36,445 bases of DNA from a bacterium (lineage in GTDB: Bacteria; Actinomycetota; Acidimicrobiia; Spongiisociales; Spongiisociaceae), in NCBI GenBank assembly GCA_028821265.1, contig JAPPGU010000008.1, forward strand, positions 1 to 36,445, given 5' to 3'. Under the pieces are notes generated by a model. The model did not search any database, was not told where the DNA came from, and worked only from the letters and a program-made list of their open reading frames with translations. The position numbers were made by a program, and so were the translations under genes. Shown one piece after another: positions 23,812 through 32,227 of the stretch. Numbering within the stretch: the first letter of the stretch is position 1; every line of letters starts with the position of its first letter.

Positions 23812-24542
23812 ATCAGGGTCTCGATGGCCGCCCGGATCCGCTCCGGGGCCTCTCCGGGAAGGTCGTGGCCACAACCATCCACCACTTCCATGTCAGCGTG
23901 CTGGAGGAGCGCTCCGGCGCGGTGCGCCACCTCGGGCGGGACCTCCGAATCGGCCGATCCCCACACCAGCCTCACCGGACAGGTCACCTCGGGCAGGCGG
24001 TCCTCGTAGCTCTCGTTCACCACCCTCACCAGGGTGTCGCGCATCACCCCGGTCGCCGCCCGGTAGTCGGCCGATCCGCGGCGGCGCTTCTCCCGTTCGA
24101 GACGTTCATCGCTGACCAGACCGGCCCTGTTGGCCATACGCACCAGACGGTATGCGACCGAAGGCCGGCGAGCGGCTCTGTCCAGCCGGTGGAGGAGGGG
24201 CACCCCCACCAGGACCAGGCCGGCCACCAGCTCGGGCCGGGTCGCGGCCAGCACCACGGCCACCCGGCCCCCGAACGAATGCCCCACGAGGACCTGGGGG
24301 CCGGAGAGCTGCTCCAGCCAGGCAGCCACCATCCGGGCGTATCCGGCCGCGCCGGCGGCCGCGGCAGGCGGAGGCGTGGCGCCGAACCCGGGCAGGTCGA
24401 CCGCCACCGCATCGAGGCCCTCCAAAACGCGCCGGAAGTCGCGCCGGTCTCGACCCCAGCCATGGAGGGCCACCACCCGGACCGGTCCCGATCCGTAGCG
24501 CTCTCCGAACAACAAGCCATCAGCAAGGCTGGTCAAAGCCAT
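23808..24542 (-). CDS. Alpha/beta hydrolase fold protein
   Basis: 244 residues from ATG 24542 (GGAGAG 9 nt upstream); a GTG at 24596 gives a longer form. Motifs: VVALHGWGRDRRDF (oxyanion region), AVDLPGFGATP, nucleophile elbow VGHSFGGR with catalytic Ser, LVWGSADSEVPPE with the acid, and VDGCGHDLPGEAPERI with the His. An esterase, lipase or C-C hydrolase of unknown substrate. It shares a 4-bp stop-start overlap with the MurF-like gene downstream, so the two are translationally coupled and probably act on the same envelope-related pathway. Confidence 0.88.
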   Translation of the reverse strand: MALTSLADGLLFGERYGSGPVRVVALHGWGRDRRDFRRVLEGLDAVAVDLPGFGATPPPAAAAGAAGYARMVAAWLEQLSGPQVLVGHSFGGRVAVVLAATRPELVAGLVLVGVPLLHRLDRAARRPSVAYRLVRMANRAGLVSDERLEREKRRRGSADYRAATGVMRDTLVRVVNESYEDRLPEVTCPVRLVWGSADSEVPPEVAHRAGALLQHADMEVVDGCGHDLPGEAPERIRAAIETLI

Positions 24543-24596
24543 CGGGTCTAGCTCTCCGTGGTCGAGTCCCGGATCGTTCTGGACAGAACGCGCCAC

Positions 24597-24780
24597 CGGT
24601 TCTCACGGCAGGTTACCGAGGGAGCCATCCGGCCCGGTTCCTTACGTTCGCAGCGAGCCCCCGGCTTTGTCTCACGTCAGACTTGATATACTTACGCTTA
24701 GATTTTCTGGGCATAATCCACGCGCAAGCGGCGTTGAAACAAGTGGAAGGTAGTCCGGCCCCGGGAGAGGCGGAACAACG
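24597..24780 (+). promoter_or_regulatory. Promoter and leader region of clpB
   Basis: A 184-bp gap between divergent genes with an AT-rich patch at about 24680-24720. TATACT (near 24688) and CATAAT (near 24712) are candidate -10 boxes; spacing to -35-like sequences is imperfect. No CIRCE element and no HspR HAIR inverted repeat could be found, so heat-shock control is not shown by sequence. GGGAGAGG serves as ribosome site before ATG 24781. Confidence 0.35.
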
Positions 24781-27390
24781 ATGGACGCAGGACGGTTCAC
24801 CCAGAAGGCACAGGCGGCCCTGGTGGCTGCCCGCGACGACGCCACCGCTCGCCATCATCAAGCGGTCGAGCCCACCCACCTGCTCGTGGCGCTCCTCGGG
24901 CAGCCGGACACCGTCACGCTTCCCCTGCTGGCCCGCCTCGATGCGGCGCCGGCCCTCCTCCGGCGGGGCGCCGAGGCTCTCGTGGAGTCCCTCCCGCAGG
25001 TGTATGGCGGCAGCGAGACCAGATTCGCCAGGGCCACCATCCGCATCCTGGAGGAGGCCCAGACGGCGATGGCGGAGGCCGGCGACAGCTACACATCGGT
25101 CGAGCATCTGCTGGCGGCCCTGGCCGGGTCCGACACCCGGGCCGGAAGCCTCCTGCGGGACTCCGGTGTCACCCGCCAGGCCATCGCCGACGTGCTGGCG
25201 GAGGTGCGCGGCACCAGGCGGATCACCACCGACAACCCCGAGGACACCATGGCCGCCCTGGAACGGTACGGGCGCGATCTGGTCGCCGACGCCGGAGCGG
25301 GCAAGCTCGATCCGGTGATCGGCCGCGACGACGAGATCCGCCGGATCATCCAAGTGCTGAGCCGCCGCACCAAGAACAACCCCGTTCTGATCGGCGAGCC
25401 CGGCGTGGGCAAGACCGCCATCGCCGAAGGCCTGGCCCTGCGCATCCTCGACGGCGACGTCCCCGAGGGTCTGAAGAACAAGCGGATCGTGGCGCTCGAT
25501 CTGGGCGCCATGGTGGCGGGCGCGAAGTACCGAGGGGAGTTCGAGGAGCGCCTCAAGGCCACCCTCGACGAGATCAAGGCCGCCGAGGGCCGGATCATCA
25601 CCTTCATCGACGAGATGCACACCCTTGTGGGCGCCGGCGCCGCCGAGGGGGCGATGGACGCCTCCAACATGCTCAAGCCGCTGCTCGCCCGGGGCGAGCT
25701 CCGCATGATCGGCGCCACCACACTGGACGAGTACCGCAAGCACGTGGAGAAGGACGCCGCCCTGGAACGGCGCTTCCAGCCGGTGATGGTGGCGCCTCCC
25801 AGCACCGACGAGACGGTCGGGATCCTGCGGGGTCTGAAGGAACGCTACGAAGTGCACCACGGGGTCCGGATCACCGATGCGGCCCTGATCGCCGCGGCCG
25901 TGCTGTCCGACCGCTACATCACCTCCCGGCACCTGCCCGACAAGGCCATCGACCTGATGGACGAAGCCGCCTCCCGGCTCCGCATCGAGATCGACTCCAT
26001 GCCCGAGGAGATCGACACCCTGACCCGCCGGCTGCGCCAGCTAGAGATCGAGGCAAGCGCGCTGGGCAAGGAGTCCGACCCGGGTTCGAAGGCCCGGATG
26101 GAGGCTGTCCGCCAGGAGATGGCCGAGATCGCCGAGGAATTGGACCGGCTGACCACCCATTGGCAGCACGAGAAGGACGAGATCGAGGCGATCAGGTCGG
26201 TCAAGCAACAGATCGAGGATGCCCGCATGGAGTCGGACCAGGCCACCCGGGCCGGTGACCTGCAGCGAGCCGCGGAGCTGCAGTACGGGGAGCTCCCCCG
26301 CCTGGCGCGGGAACTGGCAACCCGCGAGGAGGCCCTCGCCGATCTGCAGGCCGACATGTCCATGCTCAGCGAGGAGGTCACCGAGGAGGATGTGGCGGCG
26401 GTCGTGAGCCGTTGGACCGGGATCCCCGTATCGCGCCTCATGGAGAGCGAGATGGCCAGGCTGGTCCACCTCGAGGATCATCTCCACGAGCGAGTGATCG
26501 GCCAGGATGCCGGTGTGTCGGCGGTGGCCGGCGCGATCCGACGGAGCCGCTCGGGTCTGGCCGACCCCAACCGCCCGATCGGATCTTTCCTCTTCCTCGG
26601 TCCCTCCGGGGTGGGCAAGACCGAGCTGGCCAAGACCCTCGCCGCCTTCATGTTCGACGACGAGCGGGCCATGGTGCGCATCGACATGTCCGAGTACATG
26701 GAGAAGCACTCGGTCAGCCGGCTGGTCGGCGCGCCTCCCGGCTACGTGGGTTACGAGGAGGGCGGTCAGCTGACCGAGGCGGTCCGGCGCCGCCCCTACT
26801 CGGTGGTCCTGCTCGACGAGGTGGAGAAGGCGCATCCCGAAGTGTTCGGGGCGCTCCTCCAGGTGCTCGACGACGGGCGGCTCACCGACGGCCAGGGCCG
26901 GACCGTGGACTTCACCAACGCGGTGCTGATCATGACCTCCAACCTGGGCTCGGAGCTGATCACCCCGGATCTTCCCTGGGAGGCGGTCCACAGCCGGGTC
27001 ATGGAACGGGTGCGGGGCCACTTCCGTCCCGAGTTCCTCAACCGGATCGACGACATCGTGGTGTTCTCCCGGCTGTCGGCGGAGGATCTCCGCCGGATCG
27101 TGGATCTCCAGTTCGCCCGGCTCGCCGAGCGCATCGAGGCCCGGGACATCACCGTGAGCCTGTCCGACGAGGCGGCCGGATGGCTGGCCGCTGAGGGCTA
27201 CTACCCCGCCTACGGCGCCCGGCCGCTCAAGCGCCTGCTCCAGACCGCCCTGGTCGACCCGCTAGCCCTGGGCCTGCTAGAAGGCCGGTTCCGCCCCGGC
27301 GACACCGTGACGGTCACTGCCGACGCGGAAGGGTTGGTCCTAGCGGTCGAAGACAGGCCGCCGAGCGACGGTTCTGGCGCGCAGACATAG
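24781..27390 (+). CDS. clpB: ClpB disaggregase (AAA+ chaperone)
   Basis: 869 residues, normal ClpB length. The N-domain (about 1-145, [16 protein letters not shown] and [10 protein letters not shown]) is followed by AAA1 with Walker A GEPGVGKT from residue 205 and [15 protein letters not shown] long coiled-coil M-domain (about 400-535, [16 protein letters not shown] onward) separates it from AAA2, with Walker A GPSGVGKT from residue 607 and [15 protein letters not shown]. The M-domain distinguishes it from ClpA and ClpC, and no ClpP-binding loop is evident. It forms a hexamer that, with DnaK, threads and rescues aggregated proteins in the cytoplasm. It stands alone as a transcription unit. 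Confidence 0.97.
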   Translation: MDAGRFTQKAQAALVAARDDATARHHQAVEPTHLLVALLGQPDTVTLPLLARLDAAPALLRRGAEALVESLPQVYGGSETRFARATIRILEEAQTAMAEAGDSYTSVEHLLAALAGSDTRAGSLLRDSGVTRQAIADVLAEVRGTRRITTDNPEDTMAALERYGRDLVADAGAGKLDPVIGRDDEIRRIIQVLSRRTKNNPVLIGEPGVGKTAIAEGLALRILDGDVPEGLKNKRIVALDLGAMVAGAKYRGEFEERLKATLDEIKAAEGRIITFIDEMHTLVGAGAAEGAMDASNMLKPLLARGELRMIGATTLDEYRKHVEKDAALERRFQPVMVAPPSTDETVGILRGLKERYEVHHGVRITDAALIAAAVLSDRYITSRHLPDKAIDLMDEAASRLRIEIDSMPEEIDTLTRRLRQLEIEASALGKESDPGSKARMEAVRQEMAEIAEELDRLTTHWQHEKDEIEAIRSVKQQIEDARMESDQATRAGDLQRAAELQYGELPRLARELATREEALADLQADMSMLSEEVTEEDVAAVVSRWTGIPVSRLMESEMARLVHLEDHLHERVIGQDAGVSAVAGAIRRSRSGLADPNRPIGSFLFLGPSGVGKTELAKTLAAFMFDDERAMVRIDMSEYMEKHSVSRLVGAPPGYVGYEEGGQLTEAVRRRPYSVVLLDEVEKAHPEVFGALLQVLDDGRLTDGQGRTVDFTNAVLIMTSNLGSELITPDLPWEAVHSRVMERVRGHFRPEFLNRIDDIVVFSRLSAEDLRRIVDLQFARLAERIEARDITVSLSDEAAGWLAAEGYYPAYGARPLKRLLQTALVDPLALGLLEGRFRPGDTVTVTADAEGLVLAVEDRPPSDGSGAQT

Positions 27391-27414
27391 GTCGGCTCGT
27401 ACCGGCGCCGAACC
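27390..27414 (+). terminator. Possible hairpin after clpB
   Basis: GGTCGGC (27390-27396) and GCCGAACC (27407-27414) can pair with one bulge just after the clpB stop. It is followed by CAAAAC rather than a T-run, so it is at best a weak terminator or 3' stabilising hairpin. Confidence 0.25.
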
Positions 27415-27448
27415 CAAAACGGGGTCAACCGGAAGCGTCACCACTAGC

Positions 27449-27748
27449 GTGAGCCGGATTGCGATGCGATGGAATCAAGTCCCCGACCGCACGAAGACCG
27501 GCATACGGCGCTGGTCGCTGTTCCTGGTAGCGGCGGTGCTCGTCGGCGCCTCCTGCGGGACGGATCAACCTCCGGACGACCTCGACTACCTGGCCTGGGA
27601 AGTTTGCCGGCAGGTGAGGGTCGAGGGCATGACGGCCGATGAGGTGAGCGGGATCCTGGTTGACGCGACTCGCCACGGCGCCGTCATGGACCGGATCGAG
27701 GCGGAGTGCGGCGAGGACATCGCCGCCGTGTACCGGGACAGCGGGTAG
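27449..27748 (+). CDS. Small putative lipoprotein, function unknown
   Basis: 99 residues from GTG 27449. A basic N-terminus (RTKTGIRR) precedes a hydrophobic stretch LFLVAAVLVGASC ending in Cys36, which could be a lipobox, though Gly-Ala-Ser before Cys is not ideal. The mature part is small, acidic, has two further Cys (in EVCRQVRVEG and EAECGEDIAAVY) that could form a disulfide, and a helix TADEVSGILVDATRHG. No family recognised. No ribosome site is seen at the chosen start; ATG 27464 is an in-frame alternative. It lies between clpB and the convergent endonuclease IV gene. Confidence 0.6.
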   Translation: MSRIAMRWNQVPDRTKTGIRRWSLFLVAAVLVGASCGTDQPPDDLDYLAWEVCRQVRVEGMTADEVSGILVDATRHGAVMDRIEAECGEDIAAVYRDSG

Positions 27749-27760
27749 GCGCGATACCGG

Positions 27761-28543
27761 CTATACCGGGCTCGGAGCGGGCGCCAGCCGGTTCCTGATC
27801 CAGTCCAGGTCGGCGTTGTGCTCAGCGATACCGCCCGGGGTTTCGATGATGGTGGGCGCCCCGGCCTGGCGCACGATCTCGGTAAGCAGGTCTCCGGGGA
27901 TGTGCCCCTTGCCCAGGTTGGCGTGGCGGTCCCGCCGGGAGTCGAACCCGTCCCGCGAGTCGTTCAGGTGGACCAGGTCGATCCGGCCGGTCGCATCGAG
28001 GACCCGCTCCACCACGCCTTCCAGGGGCTCTCCCCCGGCCCATACATGGCAGGTATCCAGGCAGAACCGGGGTTCGAGATCACCGATGACCTCCCACAGC
28101 CGGGCCAGATCATCGATACGGCGGGCCTGGGCGTTGTCGCCCGAGGCGGTGTTCTCGATGATGATGGGAAGGTCGGTCTCCAAGCTCTGCAGAGCCTTGC
28201 GCCAGCGTGGAAACCCGTCCTCGACCGGCTCACCACCGGTCACGTGGCCACCGTGCACCACGACGCCGGCCGCGCCGATCTGCTCGGCGGCATCGACGAT
28301 GTTGGCCAGAGTCTTGCGGCTCGGGATGCGGATCCGGTTGTTAGGGCTGGCCAGGTTGAGCCGGTAGGGGGCGTGGACGTAGATGTCCACCGGTGAGTCC
28401 TTCAACTCCCGAGCGTCGAGCCGCGGTGCGGGCTTCTTCCACGATTGAGGCGGGCCGAGGAAGATCTGCACCAGATCCACGCCACGTGATATGGCTTCGG
28501 CTACCGGATCCTCACCGGACACGTGGGCACCGACATCGATCAT
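27761..28543 (-). CDS. nfo: Deoxyribonuclease IV (AP endonuclease, Nfo family)
   Basis: 260 residues. The zinc-binding TIM barrel is recognisable: IDVGAHVSG at the start, IYVHAPYRLNLASPNNRIR, VVVHGGHVTGG, IIIENTASGDNAQ, FCLDTCHVWAGG, LVHLNDSRDGFDSRRDRHANLGKGH and TIIETPG. These are the conserved metal-ligand segments of endonuclease IV, which cuts DNA 5' to abasic sites in base-excision repair. The ATG overlaps the stop of the upstream membrane-protein gene by 4 bp (ATGA), so the two are co-translated, an unexplained pairing. Confidence 0.94.
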   Translation of the reverse strand: MIDVGAHVSGEDPVAEAISRGVDLVQIFLGPPQSWKKPAPRLDARELKDSPVDIYVHAPYRLNLASPNNRIRIPSRKTLANIVDAAEQIGAAGVVVHGGHVTGGEPVEDGFPRWRKALQSLETDLPIIIENTASGDNAQARRIDDLARLWEVIGDLEPRFCLDTCHVWAGGEPLEGVVERVLDATGRIDLVHLNDSRDGFDSRRDRHANLGKGHIPGDLLTEIVRQAGAPTIIETPGGIAEHNADLDWIRNRLAPAPSPV

Positions 28544-29232
28544 GCCGACCCGTCCTCAGAGGGACCGTCGACAACCGGATCAGCAGTCGCCAACGGAGGC
28601 GTCGGGTCGGGGCCGGTCTCGTCCGGCGGCGGGCGGGTGCCCGTAGCTGCGAACCCCAGCAGCCGGTCGGCAACGCTCTGGGGATGCCGTCTCCAGTCCG
28701 GGGCGCTCACGGAGAGTGTGGAGGGCTCGATCCACCTAGCGCCCCAGGGGTTGGGTCCGATCCGGCCCGGGTCCGCCAGGCGGATCAGCAAGGCCGGGAC
28801 GTCTCCGTAATCGTCCGATACCGTCGTAGCCGACACGCTGTCCACCTCACTCCACGGGATGGTGACCGCCCGCCGGAAGGGTCCTCTTACCGCCAGCGCC
28901 AAGCCGTCCCGGTCTGCCCGGAGAGCCGGTCTCCGGCTGACGAGCCGGACGAACGTCCATACGACCAGGATTACACCCACGATCAGGAACATCGCCGCCC
29001 ATCCCATGTCCCGCGTCTCGATCCCGGGAAGGTCGTCCTCGTTCGGGTAGATCAGACCGAGGATCGTGCGCGTGGGCGCCCATCCGAACAGCAGACCGCC
29101 GCCATGAAGGATCAGGAGCGCTCCGACCAGCGCTAGGGACCACCTCCCGCCCAGCCTTCTCCTAACCGTCAGGACGGCGTGCCAGCCCGGTTCGGTCTCA
29201 AAGGGGGCCGCGGGAGCTTCGGACATGGACAC
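28540..29232 (-). CDS. Membrane protein with PH-like domain
   Basis: 230 residues. Two transmembrane segments (about 31-55, WSLALVGALLILHGGGLLFGW, and about 76-97, WAAMFLIVGVILVVWTFV) are followed by a soluble part with LRADRDGLALAVRGPFRRAVTIPWSEVDSV, the pattern of bacterial PH-like (bPH) domains, and a Pro/Asp-rich tail. Function unknown. The start is GTG 29232 (GTGTCCATG; ATG 29226 possible). TAACCT ends exactly 6 nt before this GTG, so the mRNA is probably leaderless. It is coupled to endonuclease IV by a 4-bp overlap. Confidence 0.75.
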   Translation of the reverse strand: MSMSEAPAAPFETEPGWHAVLTVRRRLGGRWSLALVGALLILHGGGLLFGWAPTRTILGLIYPNEDDLPGIETRDMGWAAMFLIVGVILVVWTFVRLVSRRPALRADRDGLALAVRGPFRRAVTIPWSEVDSVSATTVSDDYGDVPALLIRLADPGRIGPNPWGARWIEPSTLSVSAPDWRRHPQSVADRLLGFAATGTRPPPDETGPDPTPPLATADPVVDGPSEDGSA

Positions 29233-29238
29233 CTGGTC

Positions 29239-29244
29239 AGGTTA
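29239..29244 (-). promoter_or_regulatory. -10 element (TAACCT) of the PH-like protein and nfo operon
   Basis: On the minus strand TAACCT ends 6 nt before GTG 29232, the same spacing as at the antitoxin, pncA and pncB genes. It implies a leaderless transcript. No Shine-Dalgarno sequence is present. Confidence 0.4.
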
Positions 29245-29379
29245 CCGGTTCCGGATGTGCAGATGGATGCGGCACCATCGCAACGACAGCCCGGCGGCTG
29301 CGTTCCGTATCACGCCCGCAGGAAGCGCGCCGGACGGCCTATCGCATGACGACTTTGGACTGGTCTATCGGGCAGTTCC

Positions 29380-29705
29380 AATCGCTTTTTCGCGTTCTCT
29401 TGGAAGGGTCAAACTATGTCACACCCTCGAGATACGTTGTCCATTGCCAAGCACCTACCGGCCGATGATGCAAGACCGATTCGGCTAGGCCGGACAGAGG
29501 GAACACAGGGTTTCGTGGAGCGGGGCCGCATCCCGGCAGCAGGCCGGGCATGGCCGACCACGCTCCCACCCAGGACAGGTGGTGGTGGGGGAGGGCCCGG
29601 TGCACCGATTTTCGCGACTTGCGGCATCCTCGGGATTCTTGAGGCTGACAGCGCCATATGTGACGCCCTGGACCTGAGGTTCGCCGCATACGGACGGCTT
29701 CGAGG
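29380..29705 (+). repeat. Dispersed structured repeat, copy B (full length)
   Basis: Fills most of the 474-bp gap between the PH-like protein gene and the SLH protein gene; the 147 bp before it (29233-29379) show nothing recognisable. It lies in the opposite orientation to copies A and C. It has hairpin 1 (CCGGCC 29458-29463 with GGCCGG 29488-29493), hairpin 2 (GGAGCG 29517-29522 with CGCTCC 29561-29566, enclosing CCCGGC 29532-29537 with GCCGGG 29543-29548), the G-rich tract near 29578-29598 and CGATTTTCGCGACTTGCGG. The element ends at the stop codon of the SLH protein gene. Confidence 0.75.
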
Positions 29706-29706
29706 T

Positions 29707-31836
29707 CTAACTTGTGCCGGAGGTGCTGTTGGTGAGATCGAAGGTGCTCACGCGCTCGGGATCGGGGGAGTAGTGGGTGTAGGTGATCCGTCCGTAGAGG
29801 CCGGCATCTAGAGCCTCCTCGAATACCGCCGCCGTCACCACCCGGCCCTCGAGCAGGAACCTGTCCCTACCCGTATAGCTGATGGCCCTGGGCGTCGGAT
29901 CACCCACCACTATCTGATTGCGGAGGGTGTCGGCGACGCGGATGACAACGCCCAGGCCGGACGCATCGTTGCGCTCCGGCCTCGCCCAGAAGTGCCGGGC
30001 GGAGACGGGTGCCAGATCCGAGCCGGCCAGCCGGGCCGTTACGGTTTCGGCGGCCGCGTCCGCGCTGGTCCAGAGGTAGCGCAGAGTCGCGATACCCCTC
30101 TGATCGGTCGGTCTGGACACCGCCGTACTCCCTATTCCGTCCGGATCGTCGGATGTGAAGTCGATCCGGGCGTCTGGTACCGGAGTGCCGTACTGATCGG
30201 TTAGCGAAGCCCTGATCAGGTTGGTGGGACCGGGCGCCGACTTCGGCAGCGTGTGGTACCGCACCGTCTGTGCCAGCCGGAGGGTGGCGATCCGCGCCGC
30301 CGCGTCGGACCATGTAAACCAGGCGTCCCTGGACTCGACGGCATCGTGGTTGACCACGCCTGGTGTGGTCCGGTCCAAGACATCGAGAAAGCCGGCATCC
30401 ACGTCCAGATCCATCCTGACGGTGTCACCGACCCGTGCCGAGCTGGGATCGCTACCCGTGAACGACAGCTCCACCCTCCCCTTGTCATCCGTTAGATAAG
30501 TCCTGACTACCTTCCGTTGCCGGATCCCGTTGATCTCGAAGGTGGTACTCACCTGAACACGCACCCCCTGGTCCTCCACTGCCTGGCCATCCTCATCCAC
30601 CAACCGGACCGTGACCTCTATGGTCTCGCCCATCGGAGCCACGATGGCGGTGGGAGGTAGATCGTCCAGGACACCCACGGCGACAGCACGCTTCCACACG
30701 GACACTCGAACCATGTCGCTCGGAACACCGCCGAAGACGAATGTGTCACCGGCGGAGCCGGTCCATGCCCAGAACGCCAAATGATCGGTGGGCTGGAGAA
30801 CGGCCAGCAGATTGCCACGATCGTCGAGCCGCTGGTCGAGCGGGTCGATCCTGCACACCAACTCACCGAACACCGCCTCCACGTTGTCGACGCAGAGGCC
30901 GTCGCTGTCGAAGGAGGTCAAGGGTCTGGACAGTGGCGTAGTGAACATGTCCACGTGTCCGTGTGCGACCGGCCGGCGATTGCTGTCCCGCACCGACACG
31001 TGCACGATCAGGGTGTCGCCCGAGGACACCCGATCGGCCGCGGCGTACATGGTCACGCCGGCAGGCCGGGCATTGGTGTGCGCCAGCATCCGGGCGATGA
31101 AGACAGCCATCTGCGCTCGCGTCACGATCGAGGAAGGCGAGAAGGTGGTCGCCGAAGTACCGGACGTCACCCCCATCTCGAACAGGACCCGGACAGCGTG
31201 GCTCGCGTTCTCGGTGAGGTGGCCGATGTCCGAGAAGATGGTGTCGTCCGGTGTGACGCCACGGGCGCTGACCCCACCCGGCCCGACGGCCGAATGGCGG
31301 AGGAACCGATGCAGTAACAACGCCATCAGGCTGCGGTTGACGAGGGAGTTGGGCGAGAAGGTGGTGGCCGAGGTACCGCGTGTTATACCCAGGCTCGCCA
31401 GCTGGTTGATCGCGTCCTGAGCCGATGGCCGGAGGCCCCCGATGTCCTGGAAGCCTTGATCGACCGGTGGGCTCAGGTCGACCCCGGCAAGGGGCGCGGC
31501 ATTTACCAGGAACAACGCCATCTGCCAACGGGTGACGGGCGAATTCGGCGTGAAGATGTTCGGCGCCGTCCCCTGTGTGATGCCGTAGTAGGCCAGGCAG
31601 TCTATGGCGGATTCGGCGAACAGGCCGAGCGTGTCCAGGAACCCGGCCGACTTGGTTGCGGCTCCGGTACAGGCTGTCCCGGCGGGCAGGTGGTCGGCGA
31701 CGCCGTCTGTTGCCCGGGCAGGAACGGGACCGAAGGCGGTCGCGGAGGCGATCAGCGCTCCCGCAAGTAGCGCCGCAACGGTGCGCCGGCCGGGCCCGGT
31801 CGCCCTTCCTCCCGCTACCTCGACCCGCAATTCCAA
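29707..31836 (-). CDS. Secreted surface protein with three SLH domains and Ig-like repeats
   Basis: 709 residues. A signal peptide with Arg-rich start and hydrophobic core (AALLAGALIASATAFG, about 20-36) ends in an ARA-type cleavage site. Three S-layer-homology domains follow (about 70-115, 120-170, 190-243), each with a GITxGT...FxPNSxVTRxxMA pattern that normally anchors proteins to cell-wall polysaccharide. The rest is beta-rich, with at least two invasin/Big_1-like segments (IEVTVRLVDEDGQAVEDQGV; RASLTDQYGTPVPDARIDF). It is probably a cell-surface or S-layer-associated protein. The start is TTG 31836, with GAGGA 7 nt upstream; no ATG or GTG is better placed. Confidence 0.88.
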   Translation of the reverse strand: MELRVEVAGGRATGPGRRTVAALLAGALIASATAFGPVPARATDGVADHLPAGTACTGAATKSAGFLDTLGLFAESAIDCLAYYGITQGTAPNIFTPNSPVTRWQMALFLVNAAPLAGVDLSPPVDQGFQDIGGLRPSAQDAINQLASLGITRGTSATTFSPNSLVNRSLMALLLHRFLRHSAVGPGGVSARGVTPDDTIFSDIGHLTENASHAVRVLFEMGVTSGTSATTFSPSSIVTRAQMAVFIARMLAHTNARPAGVTMYAAADRVSSGDTLIVHVSVRDSNRRPVAHGHVDMFTTPLSRPLTSFDSDGLCVDNVEAVFGELVCRIDPLDQRLDDRGNLLAVLQPTDHLAFWAWTGSAGDTFVFGGVPSDMVRVSVWKRAVAVGVLDDLPPTAIVAPMGETIEVTVRLVDEDGQAVEDQGVRVQVSTTFEINGIRQRKVVRTYLTDDKGRVELSFTGSDPSSARVGDTVRMDLDVDAGFLDVLDRTTPGVVNHDAVESRDAWFTWSDAAARIATLRLAQTVRYHTLPKSAPGPTNLIRASLTDQYGTPVPDARIDFTSDDPDGIGSTAVSRPTDQRGIATLRYLWTSADAAAETVTARLAGSDLAPVSARHFWARPERNDASGLGVVIRVADTLRNQIVVGDPTPRAISYTGRDRFLLEGRVVTAAVFEEALDAGLYGRITYTHYSPDPERVSTFDLTNSTSGTS

Positions 31837-32178
31837 CCTTCCATCCTCAAGAATCCGTACGTGAGCATGCTCTCCTCGACCAGGTGCGCGGCCGGCGAGA
31901 TTGCTCGGTCGGGTAAGGCTAGCCTGCTCCGGGCGCTCTCAACGAGACAGTCTTGGGAACACCGGATTCCCCGGCCATAGCAGCGACTCGGCCCAGGCGC
32001 GACACCCGCCCAGCCGGTACGTAGGCGCTCGCGATGCTGCGGTTGAGGTGGCATGGTGTGCCTCCGTCTGGGAGGGGACTACGAAGAGTCAGGGCAAGGA
32101 GCATCCCCGAGAGGGAGGAGGCATGGGTGGCCGGCCACGCCCTTGGCCTTGGGTTCCAGCGCCTGTCATGGGCCGACC
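31837..32178. other. Intergenic region between divergent SLH-protein and phosphoribosyltransferase genes
   Basis: Most of a 391-bp divergent gap. It holds a perfect palindrome GAGCATGCTC (31863-31872), 26 bp upstream of the SLH start, that could be an operator, and TTGAGA/TAGCCT on the minus strand with short 15-bp spacing as a weak promoter candidate. A strong GGGAGGAG before ATG 32123 is too close (2 nt) to be used normally. No riboswitch or RNA fold is recognised. Confidence 0.35.
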
Positions 32179-32202
32179 GGATGTTTTTCGGTACCCTCCT
32201 AG
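32179..32202. mobile_element. Solo terminal repeat matching the 9.7-kb element
   Basis: GGATGTTTTTCGGTACCCTC and the following CTAG match the right end of the element at 9674-9774 at 21 of 24 positions, including the CTCC-TA boundary. No partner end was found nearby, so it is probably a relic. It also supplies TACCCT (32192-32197), a possible -10 box for the phosphoribosyltransferase gene. Confidence 0.4.
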
Positions 32203-32227
32203 GCACCCCACCGGGAGGAGAGCCGCC

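Noticed and set aside
24597-24780. HspR (HAIR) or CIRCE heat-shock operator before clpB
   Set aside because: CTTGATATACTTACG looked suggestive, but there is no matching inverted half ACTCAAG at N7 spacing.
29416-29811. 131-residue frame through repeat copy B, with peptide similarity to a frame in copy A
   Set aside because: The shared peptide pieces are in different frames relative to each other in A and B, and copy C has no equivalent; nucleotide conservation explains the resemblance.
31837-32227. Riboswitch (for example a cyclic-dinucleotide type) upstream of the SLH protein
   Set aside because: No conserved riboswitch core was recognised; only a short palindrome is present.
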